DNA of 64,000 nucleotides from Fagopyrum homotropicum (taxonomy: Eukaryota > Streptophyta > Magnoliopsida > Caryophyllales > Polygonaceae): NCBI GenBank assembly GCA_033239125.1, contig BSWB01000004.1, positions 122,955,235 through 123,019,234 of the forward strand, given 5' to 3'. Positions 54,304-64,000 of this stretch are shown one piece after another. A program made the position numbers and the translations under genes. The notes under the pieces are model-generated. The model did not search any database and had not been told where the DNA came from. It was given only the letters and a program-made list of their open reading frames with translations. Every line of letters starts with the position of its first letter. Within the stretch, counting starts at the first letter, position 1.

Positions 54304-54837
54304 TATGGAGAAGTGAGGATGACAAAGAGGTCTTCCGAGTTGATTCAAACCATGAGGGAGGAGATGCCTCCTAAGCTGCGAGATCCGGGGTCTTTTTGTG
54401 TGCCAATTGGAGTTGGAGAAGTGCAATATGAGGCCCTATGTGACCTTGGAGCAAGTGTAAGCATTATACCGCTTGCACTTTGCAATAAGGTTGGGCTAGG
54501 AGAACCGAATCCGGTCAAGATGACCCTCTACATGGCGGACCGATCCATCACTCACCCCGTGGGGATCCTAGAGGACATACCGGTCCAGCTTGGGAAGTTC
54601 TATGTGCCAATCGATTTCGTTGTTTTGGACATCCCGGCGGACTACCCGGTTCCTATCATTTTAGGAAGGCCATTCTTAGCCACCTCCAGATGCTTAATGG
54701 ATTGCAAAAATGGGATTCTCTCCTTCAACATAGGAGAAGAAAATATCAAGTTCAAATTGTCCACAATGATGAAGGGGCGAGCCCTTGGTGAAGACATCTT
54801 CAACATTGTCGAGGAAGAAGTGTCTAGGGAATTTTGA
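54304..54837 (+). pseudogene. Element F protease
   Basis: The intact retropepsin-like active-site region CDLGASVSIIPLALC is followed by MADRSITHPVGILED and PVPIILGRPFLATS. The frame ends at TGA 54835-54837 because of an apparent one-base insertion near 54830. Confidence 0.85.
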
Positions 54838-55319
54838 GCTCAATCCTAATCAAGGATCCATTAGAGAAGGCTCTTAGCATGAGTATCAAGGAGGAAGGAG
54901 TTGAGAAAGATTGCAATGAAGAAATCCGAGCTTTGGATGCATTAGAAAAGGAGACAAGTGCTGAAATTGAAGTGCCCGAAGGAGAGCTGAAGAGTTGTAA
55001 GAACCACGGCCTAGGGCCCAAAACCATGCCCGTGGTTTCAACTGTGGAAGTCTCTATCGTATCCAATTGTGCTAGTTTTTCCAAAACCATACCCGTGGTT
55101 ATGCAAGAGGCCGTGGGATCACCCGTGGTTTCTCCAGAAAGTCCCTTAGTTGTTGATAAAGCTTCAAGGAGTCTTGGAGAGTCTTCAATCGCTTTGGATT
55201 CATCTAATGTGGAGCTATATGGATCACATCAAACCGATAAAGGTCCTCCTAAACTTGATCTCTAACCTCTCCCTTCTCATTTAAAGTATGCTTTCCTTGG
55301 TTCAAATTCTACTTATCCC
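54838..55319 (+). pseudogene. Element F protease-RT spacer with palindrome half sites
   Basis: The open frame 54834-55265 continues the acidic protease tail (SILIKDPLEKALSMSI). Around 55000-55130 it is encoded by CACGG/CCGTGG half sites (NHGLGPKTMPVV, KTIPVV). It closes at TAA (55263-55265) in the LPSHLKYAFLG context, where B has Lys. Confidence 0.7.
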
Positions 55320-56090
55320 GTGATTGTTAATGCATATTTGAATGATGATGAGCTTGATAGATTGGTGAATGAATTGAAATTGCATAGGAAAGCTATTGGA
55401 TACACCATTGATGACTTAGTTGGCATTAAACAATCCTTGTACATGCATAAAATCTTGATGGAAGACAACCATAAACCTTCTATTGAACCTCAAAGAAGAT
55501 TGAACCCTATTATGAAAGAGGTAATCAAGAAAGAGATCATAAAATTGCTAGATGCGGGAATCATTTTCCCGAATTCGGATAGTAAATGGGTTAGTCCCGT
55601 TCATGTTGTTCCTAAGAAGGGTGGTATGACCGTAGTAACTAATGTGAACAATGAACTAATCCCAACTAGGACGGTTACGGGGTGGAGAATGTGTATTGAC
55701 TATAGGAAGCTTAATGTTGCCTCTAGGAAAGATCACTTCCCTCTTCCCTTTATTGACCAAATGCTAGAAAGGTTAGCTCAACATTCACATTTTTGTTACC
55801 TTGATGGTTATAGTGGGTTTTTCCAAATTCCTATTCACCCGGATGACAAAGAGAAAACCACATTTACTTGTCCTTGGGGAACATTTGCATATAGAAGGAT
55901 GCCATTTGGGTTGTGTAATGCACCCTCCACCTTTCAAAGGTGTATGATGGCTATTTTTCTAAACATATTGAGAATATTAGCGAACCATCTTAGTAGGCTA
56001 CCACCGTTGGAGATTGAAAGAGATGACATCCCGATTGATGACTCATTCCGGGATGAGCAATTGAAAATGATGGAGGAGTGCTTACTTTAA
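55320..56090 (+). pseudogene. Element F RT with internal deletion
   Basis: RT motifs RRLNPIMKEVIKKEIIKLLD, WRMCIDYRKLNVASRKDHFP, CYLDGYSGFFQIPIHPDD and MPFGLCNAPSTFQRCMMAIF are intact. The next residues jump to ANHLSRLPPLE, which belongs to the end of RNase H. The FMDD box, thumb and nearly all of RNase H are missing (roughly 0.8 kb compared with B). The deletion keeps the frame open. Confidence 0.9.
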
Positions 56091-57386
56091 GTGTCTGGAG
56101 GGAGTGAGCCATAGTATGCGGACATAGTAAACTACCTTGTGTGTGAAGAGATGCCTCCCGGTTTATCATATGCCCAAAAGAAAAAGGTTTTCAAGGATGT
56201 GAGGCATTATTATTGGAGTGAGCCTCTCTTGTTCAAGAGATGACCGGATGAAGTCTTTAGGGGGTGCATTCTGGAAGACGAGATGGAGAGTCTGATCCAT
56301 CATGGCCACTCTTTACCATGTGGAGGTCATGCTAGCTCACACATAACATGTGCAAAGGTATTGCAATCCGGTTTTTATTGGCCTAACTTGTTTAAGGATG
56401 TGCAGAATTTTGTAGTAGCTTGTGACGCTTGCCAAAGGATGGGAAACATCTAAAAAAGGAATGAGATGCCCTTGAACAATATCCAAGAGGTTGAAGTCTT
56501 TGACGTTTGGGGTGTGGACTTCATGGGGTCATTCCCCTCTTCATGTGGCAACCTCTACATTCTATTGGCGGTGGATTATGTGTCAAGATGGGTGGAAGCA
56601 ATCACCTCTCCCACAAACGATTCCAAAATAGTCGTGCGGTTCTTCAACCGATTCATCTTCCCTAGGTTCGGAACACCAAGAGTGATCATAAGTGATGGAG
56701 GGAAGCATTTCACCAATAGGAACTTTGGGACACTTTTGGCTAAGTATGGGGTGACTCATAAGGTGGCAACACCTTACCATCCCCAAACTAGTGACCAAGT
56801 GGAGATCTCCAACTGGGAGATAAAAGGAATACTTGAGAAGACGGTTTCTAGGACAAGAAAAGATTGGGCTATGAAGCTTGATGATGCTTTATGGGCATAT
56901 AGAACCGCCTTCAAGACACCAATTGGCACCACTCCCTACAAGCTAGTTTATGGCAAATCTTGCCACCTTCTGGTGGAAATGGAGCATAGGGCATATTGGG
57001 CTATAAGGTGGCTGAGTTTTGACCTCAAGGAAGCCGGTAAGAAGAGGTTGCTAGACCTGAATGCTCTTGAGGAGATCCGGTTGGATGCTTATGAAAATGC
57101 CCGGATTTACAAGGAAAGGACCAAGCGTTGGCGTGACAAACGTCTAATCCCAAAGGAATTGAGTGAAGATGACTGAGTCCTTCTCTTCAATTCAAGGTTG
57201 CGGCTCTTCCCCGGAAAGCTCAAGTCAAGATGGACGGGTCCTTATGTGGTGAGGAAGGTCTTCCCCCATGGAGCGGTTGAGATAGGTAGGGAGCATTGTG
57301 GAGATTTTAAGGTGAATGGGCACCGTTTGAAGATGTACATACCGGAAGCCCCGGTGAATATGATTGCCCCACTTCACCTTGAGTGA
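56091..57386 (+). pseudogene. Element F integrase
   Basis: The zinc-binding part (HHGHSLPCGGH, ACDACQ) has several stops between 56091 and 56465. The core is open from 56466: GVDFMGSFPSS, VIISDGGKHF and QVEISNWEIKGI give the D, D and E. TGA at 57174-57176 interrupts SEDD-VLLFNSRLRLFPGKL. The C-terminal GPYVVRKVFPHGAVEI and a stop at 57386 follow. Confidence 0.9.
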
Positions 57387-58546
57387 AACACTCCCGGATT
57401 TGGTCAAGCATATGACCTTCAAGAAGCGCTTGATGGGAGGCAACCCATTGGTACATATATTTCCCTTTTCGTTTTTATTTTCGTTTTCGCTTTTTGCTTT
57501 TGTTTTTGTTTTGGTGTGTTTGTGTATTTTGTGTTTGTGATTTAGAGTCTAGGTAACAAAGAAGTCTTGCAAGGCATGAGGATGATGATGATGATCCCGC
57601 ATCAAACGTGGGTGGAGCGGATGTGGGACTTGGACGGCTTACAGTGCTTAGCGCGGGTCCCGACGCCATAATGAACATCAAGAGCTCTCTACCACCTTTG
57701 ATTGATCATCTACCATCACTCCACATGAGTGAACCAAAATATCGAAAATACCATTTTTACATTGTGAGGACTCTCTTTCACTTCCTTATTTAATTTGCCT
57801 ATTGGGGGCAATGTGGTTTTAAGTATGGGGTGGGGTATTCACAATATCTTTGCATGATTGCATCTAGGATAGTTTCATATTATTGTCACATGTTTTATTA
57901 TGTTTTGCATTGTACATATTTATCTCAAAAATTCCAAAAAAAAAAATCAGAAAATTTTTTTAAAAAAATTGTGCTTCCTAGTTTGGATATGACCCTTATG
58001 ATGAGATTGTTTTGTGAATTGGCTATGGATGGCCTTGTGTGTTGAAAGAATTTATGCATATGTGGACTTGAATACTTCTCTTGAATTCCATGTATGAATT
58101 GTGATGAAGATTGTTGTCTAGGTTGGATTGAGAATTGATTATCGAAATCACATGCTAGTTCTTACATATCATATAGGAATGATTAAGGCATTTATTTCTC
58201 TCTTCTTCTCATCTTGATCATGTTGTTTGTAGCACCTCACTTGATATGAAATTTGGCCTCTTTTGACCCATCCGGGAATAGAAGAATGATAGTGTGTTGT
58301 GTGTGAAAAGCAAGCGTGGGGTGAAGTTGTTGATGCATAAATGTTGTGAATGCAATGCTGAATTTGTTGTGAAAGTGTAGGAAAAAAAATAGGTTTGGGG
58401 ACGTTGGTTTTGATGACGAGTAACTCGGCACCATTCACATAATCGGGTTTTGATGACGAGTAACTCCGCATTCATAACTCATGCCATCTTGTAGCTTAGG
58501 TTTGAACCTTGCTTGGGGACAAGCAAGTGACAAGTATGGGGTATTT
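57387..58546 (+). other. Element F 3' noncoding region
   Basis: No gene recognised; in particular no ORF1. It contains the AGGCAA-loop hairpin (57433-57448). The motif GATGACGAGTAACTC is present twice (about 58410 and 58452), the first followed by GGCACCATTCACATAATCGGG as in A-C. The polypurine tract is AAGTATGGGGTATTT. Confidence 0.75.
57433..57448 (+). other. Conserved AGGCAA-loop hairpin behind pol (element F)
   Basis: ATGGG-AGGCAA-CCCAT: the loop is identical to B and C, and one stem pair differs on both strands (A-T here, T-A in B). Confidence 0.55.
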
Positions 58547-60332
58547 TAATGACATGATTTATGACGTTAGTTTAGGCATTCGTTTAGATAGTTTTTCCCG
58601 TTATTCATGCATGGTTTGGCATTAGTTCGTGGCGTTTACGCTTAATTCATCCACATTGTCGAAATAGATGTCTACACGAGCTTTTGTCGGTTTTATAGGT
58701 ATTTTGGGGAGCTCTTGGACTTAATCGATACATTCGAGGGTCATTCCTCGTGATAACACACTTCCAGACTCTTTAAGGAGCAAGCTAGGAGCAAAGGAGA
58801 AAACAAAAGACCTTGTTGGTGCATGCCTTGCACCAACTCATGACTTGATGATCCAAGGAGGGCTTTGTGATAGGAACCACGGCCCAGAGGCCATTTCCAC
58901 GCCCGTGGTTTTGCCCGTGGTTTCTGTCTGGACAACCTTGACACTTGGCACACGATTCCTTTGCCCGACCTATGCTTTTCTTGCTTGAGTGTGGACTTGG
59001 GAAAGCCTGCAGGCTGGCTAGAGGGGACTCTCTCATCATCCATTGGGGGGGGGGGAGAAAGACAAGAAAGAAAACACTCTCATTTTGGAAGAAGAAGAAC
59101 ATAATCAAACTTAGACCTAGAGTTAGAAATTGAGTGGTTTTTAGTGATTTTTGCTGAGAAGTATTTGGAAGCATTGTAAGGAACGTTTTCGAGCTACTTT
59201 TGAAGGGTTGTAAGTCTTATTTAAACTCATTTCCAGCTGAGATATCTTGCTTCTACTTACTCTTATTTCATTTTCTTGCTATGGAAACCATGTATGCTTG
59301 CATGATGAGTTTGGATCTTAAAATGCATGTTGTTGGCTAAGTAGTTGTGATTCTAGGGTGATGGAATGATGATTATGGATTGGATTATGATATAATAGAC
59401 TTGAATGTACCTTTTGATGACTTGCTTGCTCGAAACCTAACTTCCGATCAAAACCACGCCTTGTTCCTCCTAAACCACGACCGTGGTTGTGTATGATCAG
59501 CCCATGGTTTTGCTCTGTTGTGCTTACATTGATGAATCTGAATGTTAGGATGTTAGATTATTGAAATCCTAGTGTTTGTTAAGCCTTATCTAGCTTAGGG
59601 TGACCCAATTCTAGCAAACTAAGTTAGGGAAGAGACTTACCCGGTAATTCCCGATCTTAGATACCAAAGATGACGAACTCTAGGTAGTAATGAGCCTCAC
59701 AAGCAGCTATTGGATTGAGTGTGCTAGGATTGTTGCTTAGGACTTGCCTTCCCGAGACTTAACCGGTAAAGAGAGGTTTGACCCCTAGATAGCAAATCCG
59801 GTTTGTGTAGACTTACCCGGTAATAGGACCTTAGGTGCGGGATTAGTGGACCATGAGACCTACCCGGTGATTGATCCCATAGGAGAACCACCCTTTCCCA
59901 ACATACCGCAGGTTGTCCAAGGTTGATTAGAAGCTTGAGTCCAATTCCATAACCGGAAGTCCCAATCCCTAGAATCCGCTTTTCTTAATTTAATCTCACA
60001 TCTTGTGTTTGTGTTGCTTGTTTGTGTTGCTAGTTTGAGTTGTTTGTTTGATTTATAATCTTGCATGATTTGTGATCTTTGTTTGATCGCCACAAAGACC
60101 CTACCAAAAATATTGTGATTTTCATTTCTTTATTTCGTTCTCTTTTCTTAGACTATATTTGCACTATTCATGATCACTTGTTTGATTTGATTTCACCTTA
60201 GTCTTTGTGTTCAACCTCGGAATACTATCCTTGCTACAAAACGACCCATACACTGTGGGTTTGCTAGGAGTTAGGAGAATATATCGAGTTATAAATTGTA
60301 AGACTTTTGTGCTACACATCTCTAGCGTAACA
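58547..60332 (+). repeat. Element F 3' LTR
   Basis: 1786 bp and highly similar to the 5' LTR, but with terminal TG mutated to TA and about 25 bp missing near 59805, next to one of the four GACTTACCCGGTAA repeats. It ends CTCTAGCGTAACA. Confidence 0.9.
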
Positions 60333-60383
60333 AGTATTAACATATTGGGTACCATACTTGGGTATTAAGATATTGGTTAACAA
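60333..60383 (+). repeat. Continuation of the ATTAACATATTGGG tandem repeat
   Basis: Same unit as 50235-50459, now on the other side of element F. Confidence 0.7.
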
Positions 60384-60539
60384 AATGAAAGATTATTTTT
60401 CCTTCTTCCTAGGATTATTAAAAATATCATTTAACTAAACTACTTATTTTCTTATTTCTCTTTTCCCATTTTATTTTTCCTATGATTATTTAAAACTATC
60501 ACTCATTTATAAAAGGTGCATAGTACACTGTAAGTACCA

Positions 60540-61440
60540 CCCTTGATGCCAGAATCTAGCCAAGAGGAATGTTTGTGGGAAAGTTTCCCACGTTTTCTCA
60601 TATATTGATGATGGAAAAAGATGATTACAACTGATGTTGGACACACCTTAAATAGGCAGCAATCAGGAAATAAAAATACCCACTACTCCACCAATCTAGA
60701 GAATGGGCCTAACTAATGAAGCTATAGTTAAGAATTAGGAAACAACTCTGGTTGAATCTTCTAAGCTTAACTACCCTGAAAAATAGAAAACTACTGAACA
60801 AACAATTATTAACATCGGACATCAAGAAACATCAGAAAATAAATACTAAGAAGGAAATATTAATCATGCTTTGTTCTTCTTTGTATAATATTTCCAATGC
60901 TTAACTTTAGCTGCTAGAATCGTATCATTACACCGACCCTGGAAATTGGACTTGTCCTCAAGTCCAAAAGTAGGAACTATTGTTTGATCAAGTCAAATTC
61001 CTCCCTCTGTCTTCTTCGTTTAGACGCCCTTCCCAGTGAATTAATAGCTCCAAGATTTCAAAATCACCAAACTTTTCCCATCGATGGGTCACCACAAAAT
61101 CCCGGTGAACTAATAGCTCGAGAGAATCACTAATGGGAGGAGGAGATAAGGAGATCCTTGTATCATGACCATGAGTTGGACAAGGAGTGACACATGAAAG
61201 ACCGGATGAATTTTGGAGGTCCGAGGGAGCTCCAACTCATAGGCAACATACCCGATCCAACGAAGCACTTTGTATGGGCAACAAAATCAAGGAGACAACT
61301 TCTGGTTGCAACGATGAGCTAGGGAGTGTTGCCGGTAGGGTTGAAGTTGTAATCAAACGAGATCCCATCCCCAAAATCCAGCTCTCGACGGTGTATATCA
61401 GCTTGCTTTTTCCTGCATGATTGAGCTTTCAAGAGGTTAG
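60540..61440 (-). pseudogene. Ty3/gypsy pol C-terminal remnant and 3' region
   Basis: On the minus strand, 61290-61150 encodes PYKVLRWIGYVAYELELPRT, then SKIHPVFHVSLL, the typical end of a gypsy integrase. 61110-60900 encodes a chromodomain-like tail (HRWEKFGDFEILELLIHWEG) ending near FGLEDKSNFQGRCNDT. Stops and frameshifts are present. 60540-60870 may be its 3' noncoding part or LTR; a TATTTAAGG-type box lies at about 60648. The left boundary is uncertain, and the right is cut by the hAT end. Confidence 0.6.
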
Positions 61441-61449
61441 CCTAGGGCT

Positions 61450-61575
61450 GAGCAGGTTGCGGTTCGGTTCACCGAACCGCAACCGAACCGCACTCAATCG
61501 GTTCGGTTTACGGTCCGACATTTTGTGTTTTGCGGTTTGCGGTTTGGTTCGTCAACCGAACCGCAAACCACAATG
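61450..61575 (+). repeat. Subterminal AACCGAACCG/CGGTTCGGTT repeats of the hAT element
   Basis: At least eight direct and inverted copies of CGGTTCGGTT- or GCGGTTTG-type words. Subterminal repeat clusters are usual transposase binding sites in hAT elements. Confidence 0.7.
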
Positions 61576-62502
61576 GTGCGTTTTATTAAAAAAAATGTTA
61601 GCAGCTTCACACAATTAGGGAAAGCCGGAAAGAAGAACGCGATTTAGGGCTGAGCTTCTTCGACATTTTGACTCTGTCTCACACATTCAGGAAAGGGGAA
61701 CGCAGCAGCTTCGTCGCTGCCCAACAACCGAGTCGCCTCCTCCGCCTCAGTCGCCAGTCAGCTCAGCCGCCCAACAACCCAATCGCCCACTCGCCCAGCC
61801 GCTATAGCTTCTGTCGCATACAGCGCATCGCCACCCAGTTTGCCCAGTCGCCGGTCAGCCCTTCCTGGCTACCTCCGCCTCCTCGCCGAACCGCCCAGTC
61901 GCCACTGTTAGCCCTACCTCCTCTATAGCTTCTGTAGCCACCTAGTTCAACTCTCTCTTTCACTGTGAGTCTCTTCTCTTCTCAATTGCTTCATTCTGCT
62001 GAAATCTAAATTGAATATCTCTTCTCAATTACTTCATTCTACTGAAATCTGAACTTGAATATCTCATTCTCAATTGCAATCTAAGGTCCCCACTGCTGAA
62101 TAGTTAGAAATATGTTATTCACTCATTCTGCTGAAACAGCCTGAAAGAAATAAAGTTTATTCTGCTAAAAGAAATAATATTTATTCTTGATGAATTTGAT
62201 TGATAAAATAGTTAGTAATAATGTTATATCTATTTTCCTAGAAATTGAATATGTCATTCTGTTGAAAGAAATAATGTTTATTGATAGCACAAATTGAATA
62301 TCTCATTCTGCTGCTTGTGTGCTATACTGCTATAGCTTCTGTTGCAGGTTTTTTATGTGTTCTCTAGACTTAAATACTTCTTTATCACCTGTATAAAGAC
62401 ATGCTCTATTATTTTACAGTTGAGAATCCCTATTCTTGTTGTTTTTATGTGATATCGTGGTTGATTATTTGATTGTTGACTGCTCATGTTGTTTTTGAAT
62501 AG
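61576..62502 (+). other. hAT 5' untranslated region and intron
   Basis: 61620-61930 is CG- and Pro/Ser-codon-rich but is not conserved protein. 61960-62500 has duplicated TTCTCAATT(A/G)CTTCATTCT segments and looks like an intron ending TTTTGAATAG at 62502. Confidence 0.45.
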
Positions 62503-63411
62503 ATGTCGAGTTCCCAAGTACAAAGAGGAAGGAAGAAATCTACCGCAAAAAGAATTTGATTATCTTCTCCAACCGCTTCTGCTTCGGATACATCAACAAA
62601 TTCTTATCATCCTGATGATGAGAATGAAGAAGTGACGTTTCCTCCATCAACGAACCTACCACCACCGAGTACCACACTAACTCCATCGGCACCAAGTTCC
62701 GTTGCACCAACTCCACCAACACCAAGTGATGTCAATAGAGTTTACATCGACGTAATTAAGAGAAAAAATGAAAAAGGGTTGTTTTGGGATCACTACAAAC
62801 AATACCGTGATGAGAATCAAAAGTTAAGGGCCAAGTGCATCCATTATGGCAAGACGTTTGCAGCTGAACAAAGGACTAATGGCACATCAAATCTGACTGG
62901 TCATCTTGGGAGATGTGTAGAAAATCCGGCCAACAAAAGTAAAGGTAACCAATCTAAAATTATCTTGGAATAAATTGCTGAAAGTGGACAATGTAAAGTA
63001 AAGAGTTGGGTGCTAAAACAAGCTGATTCTCGGAAGTCTTTGGCTGAAATGATTATTCTTAATGAATTGCCTTTTAGGCAAGTGGAAAAATGTGGTTTTA
63101 AAAGATTTGTTGCTACAACTTGTCCTACTTTTAAAGTACCTTCGCGTCACACTGTTTCTAGAGATTGTTTTGAATTGTACTTGAATGAAAATGTTGCATT
63201 GCATGGTTGGTTGAAGAAGAATTGTCAAAGAGTTAGTTTGACTACTGACACATGGACTTCAGTTCAAAGAATTAACTACATGGTTGTAACTACTCATTTT
63301 ATTGATAATGAATGGAATTTGCAGAGGAGGATATTAATTTTTTGTCAAATAACTAGTCATAGGGGTGAATCACTTGCTAGAGGGATTGATGATTGTTTGA
63401 GAGCATTGTAA
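62503..63411 (+). pseudogene. hAT transposase, N-terminal part, broken
   Basis: The ATG at 62503 starts a Ser/Thr/Pro-rich region with a TGA at 62557. The BED zinc finger (about 62810-62920) reads CIHYGKTF and later HLGRC. The usual second Cys is Tyr, so a zinc ligand is missing. TAA at 62971 interrupts. Then 63010-63411 encodes the start of the RNase H-like core, with TTDTWTSVQRINYMVVTTHF carrying the first catalytic Asp. The rest of the catalytic domain and the dimerisation domain are absent. Excision and integration would need a complete protein, so this copy is inactive. Confidence 0.8.
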
Positions 63412-63571
63412 TGACCAGTTTTTTTTCGTTACGCTTTGATAGGGTTGGAGAAGTTTACGAAACAAATAAAACTTTAGTGAGACTAGAACATACCAGTTTA
63501 TTTATGGAAGTCGTTTAATTAAGTACCTTGTTCAAAGTTTCGGGACAAAACTTATTTTAAGGGGGTACTGA
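63412..63571 (+). other. Chromovirus 3' end fragment before an LTR
   Basis: TTCAAAGTTTCGGGACAAAA and TTTTAAGGGGGTACTGA match in layout the bases before the D 3' LTR (GTTCAAGTTTTGGGACGAAA). The purine run is the probable plus-strand primer. No coding sequence is visible. Confidence 0.6.
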
Positions 63572-63670
63572 TGTAATATCCGGAATTTTTATTCCGTTTA
63601 ATTCCGAATCAATTCGGACTTCGAGCCGTTAACGGTTCCCATTCTATCTAGTATTTCTTTATTCACAAAT

Positions 63671-63812
63671 TTTATCATTTTATGTAGAATTTAATTCACA
63701 TAAAATGATATAATTATATCAAACCCTAATCCTTATAATTATTTATCATTTTATGTAGAATTCAATTCACATAAAATGATATAATTATATCAAACCCTAA
63801 TTCTTATAGTTA
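63671..63812 (+). repeat. 71-bp tandem duplication in LTR
   Basis: Two nearly identical 71-bp units, each containing a 12-bp inverted repeat around GTAGAATTYAATTCAC. Confidence 0.85.
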
Positions 63813-63824
63813 ATCCTCAACGAC

Positions 63825-63980
63825 GACTTTAGACGAGACTGTGACAAAGCTGAGACGAGACTGTGACAAAGTTGTGACGAGACCATGACAGAGCTGTGAC
63901 GAGGTCATGACGAAGCCCAACAACTCTGTGACGAAGTCATGCATGGGCCTGACAAAGCCATGACGAGTTTTGACAACTCA
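63825..63980 (+). repeat. GACGAGACTGTGACAAAG-type short repeats
   Basis: Several imperfect copies of an 18-22 bp unit with GACGA and GTGAC words, in an LTR region. No coding meaning seen. Confidence 0.6.
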
Positions 63981-64000
63981 GCCCACCTTTGTTTTTACAA

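Larger units (their letters stand above)
50460..60332 (+). mobile_element. Element F: Athila-related Ty3/gypsy retrotransposon without ORF1
   Basis: 9873 bp with LTRs at 50460-52269 and 58547-60332, a tRNA-Asp-like primer site, gag, protease, partial RT and integrase. The flanks AATAT (50455-50459) and AGTAT (60333-60337) are a 4/5 match to a target duplication. Pol lacks the RT catalytic core and RNase H, and no ATHILA ORF-1-like gene follows integrase. Protein parts align well with A-C but the LTRs do not, except for short motifs. Confidence 0.9.
61442..63411 (+). mobile_element. hAT transposon, 3'-truncated
   Basis: Begins near TAGGGCTGAGCAGG, a hAT-like terminus, followed by subterminal repeats of CGGTTCGGTT/AACCGAACCG (61450-61575). 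A long 5' region and a BED-finger transposase follow. No 3' end was found; transposase stops at 63411 and chromovirus-like sequence follows. Confidence 0.65.
63572..64000 (+). repeat. Chromovirus-like LTR start, cut by window end
   Basis: Begins TGTAATATCCGGAATTTTTA after the purine tract. It contains a 71-bp tandem duplication (63671-63741, 63742-63812), each with the inverted repeat ATCATTTTATGT/ACATAAAATGAT. GACGAGACTGTGACAAAGCTG-like short repeats follow (63825-63980). Confidence 0.6.

Noticed and set aside
61668..61928. Pro/Ser-rich open frame in the hAT 5' region
   Set aside because: Low-complexity, no BED or transposase motif, and located before a probable intron; more likely untranslated.

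Overview
This window is nuclear DNA from a plant, most likely a eudicot, in a repeat-rich, probably pericentromeric or heterochromatic region. I base this on Athila-type and chromovirus-type Ty3/gypsy LTR retrotransposons with tRNA-Asp-like primer sites, a DUF1985/Ulp1-type transposon gene with introns, and a hAT transposon. I see no convincing host gene, tRNA, rRNA or CRISPR array. I cannot name the species from sequence alone.

Layout, left to right. Element A (minus strand, 1 to 37221, left edge outside the window) is a decayed Athila-like element with gag, protease, RT, RNase H, integrase and an ATHILA ORF-1-like gene. Its right LTR is split at 12592 by element C, another minus-strand Athila-like element (12593-37008). 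C is itself split by element B and by a solo LTR. B is plus strand, 17866-31152, with CAAAA target duplications, LTRs of 1795 and 1787 bp, an almost readable gag-pol and a nearly complete ORF1. The solo LTR is 34514-36160 with AAAAC duplications. The insertion order is therefore A, then C, then B and the solo LTR. At 37222-38540 lies an LTR-like fragment with a GC-rich palindrome cluster. From 38541 to about 50000 lies a minus-strand DUF1985/Ulp1-type transposon gene (E). Its Ulp1 exon is cut by a chromovirus (D, 38919-45371, TCTAG duplications) that has lost most of its interior. A short AT-rich tandem repeat (50235-50459, resuming at 60333) was entered by element F (50460-60332), an Athila-related element without ORF1. 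The right end holds a minus-strand gypsy pol remnant (60540-61440), a truncated hAT element (61442 to about 63411) and the start of another chromovirus LTR (63572 to the window end).

How the parts work together: in A, B and C, gag-pol is expressed from the LTR promoter, and a separate ORF1 lies about 830 bp behind pol in B. The most interesting signal is a family of GC-rich palindromes (core CCACGGCCGTGG). They recur in fixed places: upstream of the LTR TATA box, in the transcribed part of the LTR, in the protease-RT spacer, upstream of a second TATA-like box before ORF1, and as a hairpin exactly 12 nt before the ORF1 start codon. The hairpin before ORF1 resembles the one in the LTR leader. 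This suggests that ORF1 has its own U3-like promoter and a leader that copies a genomic-RNA signal. That reading is inference; the sequence layout itself is directly visible in three copies.
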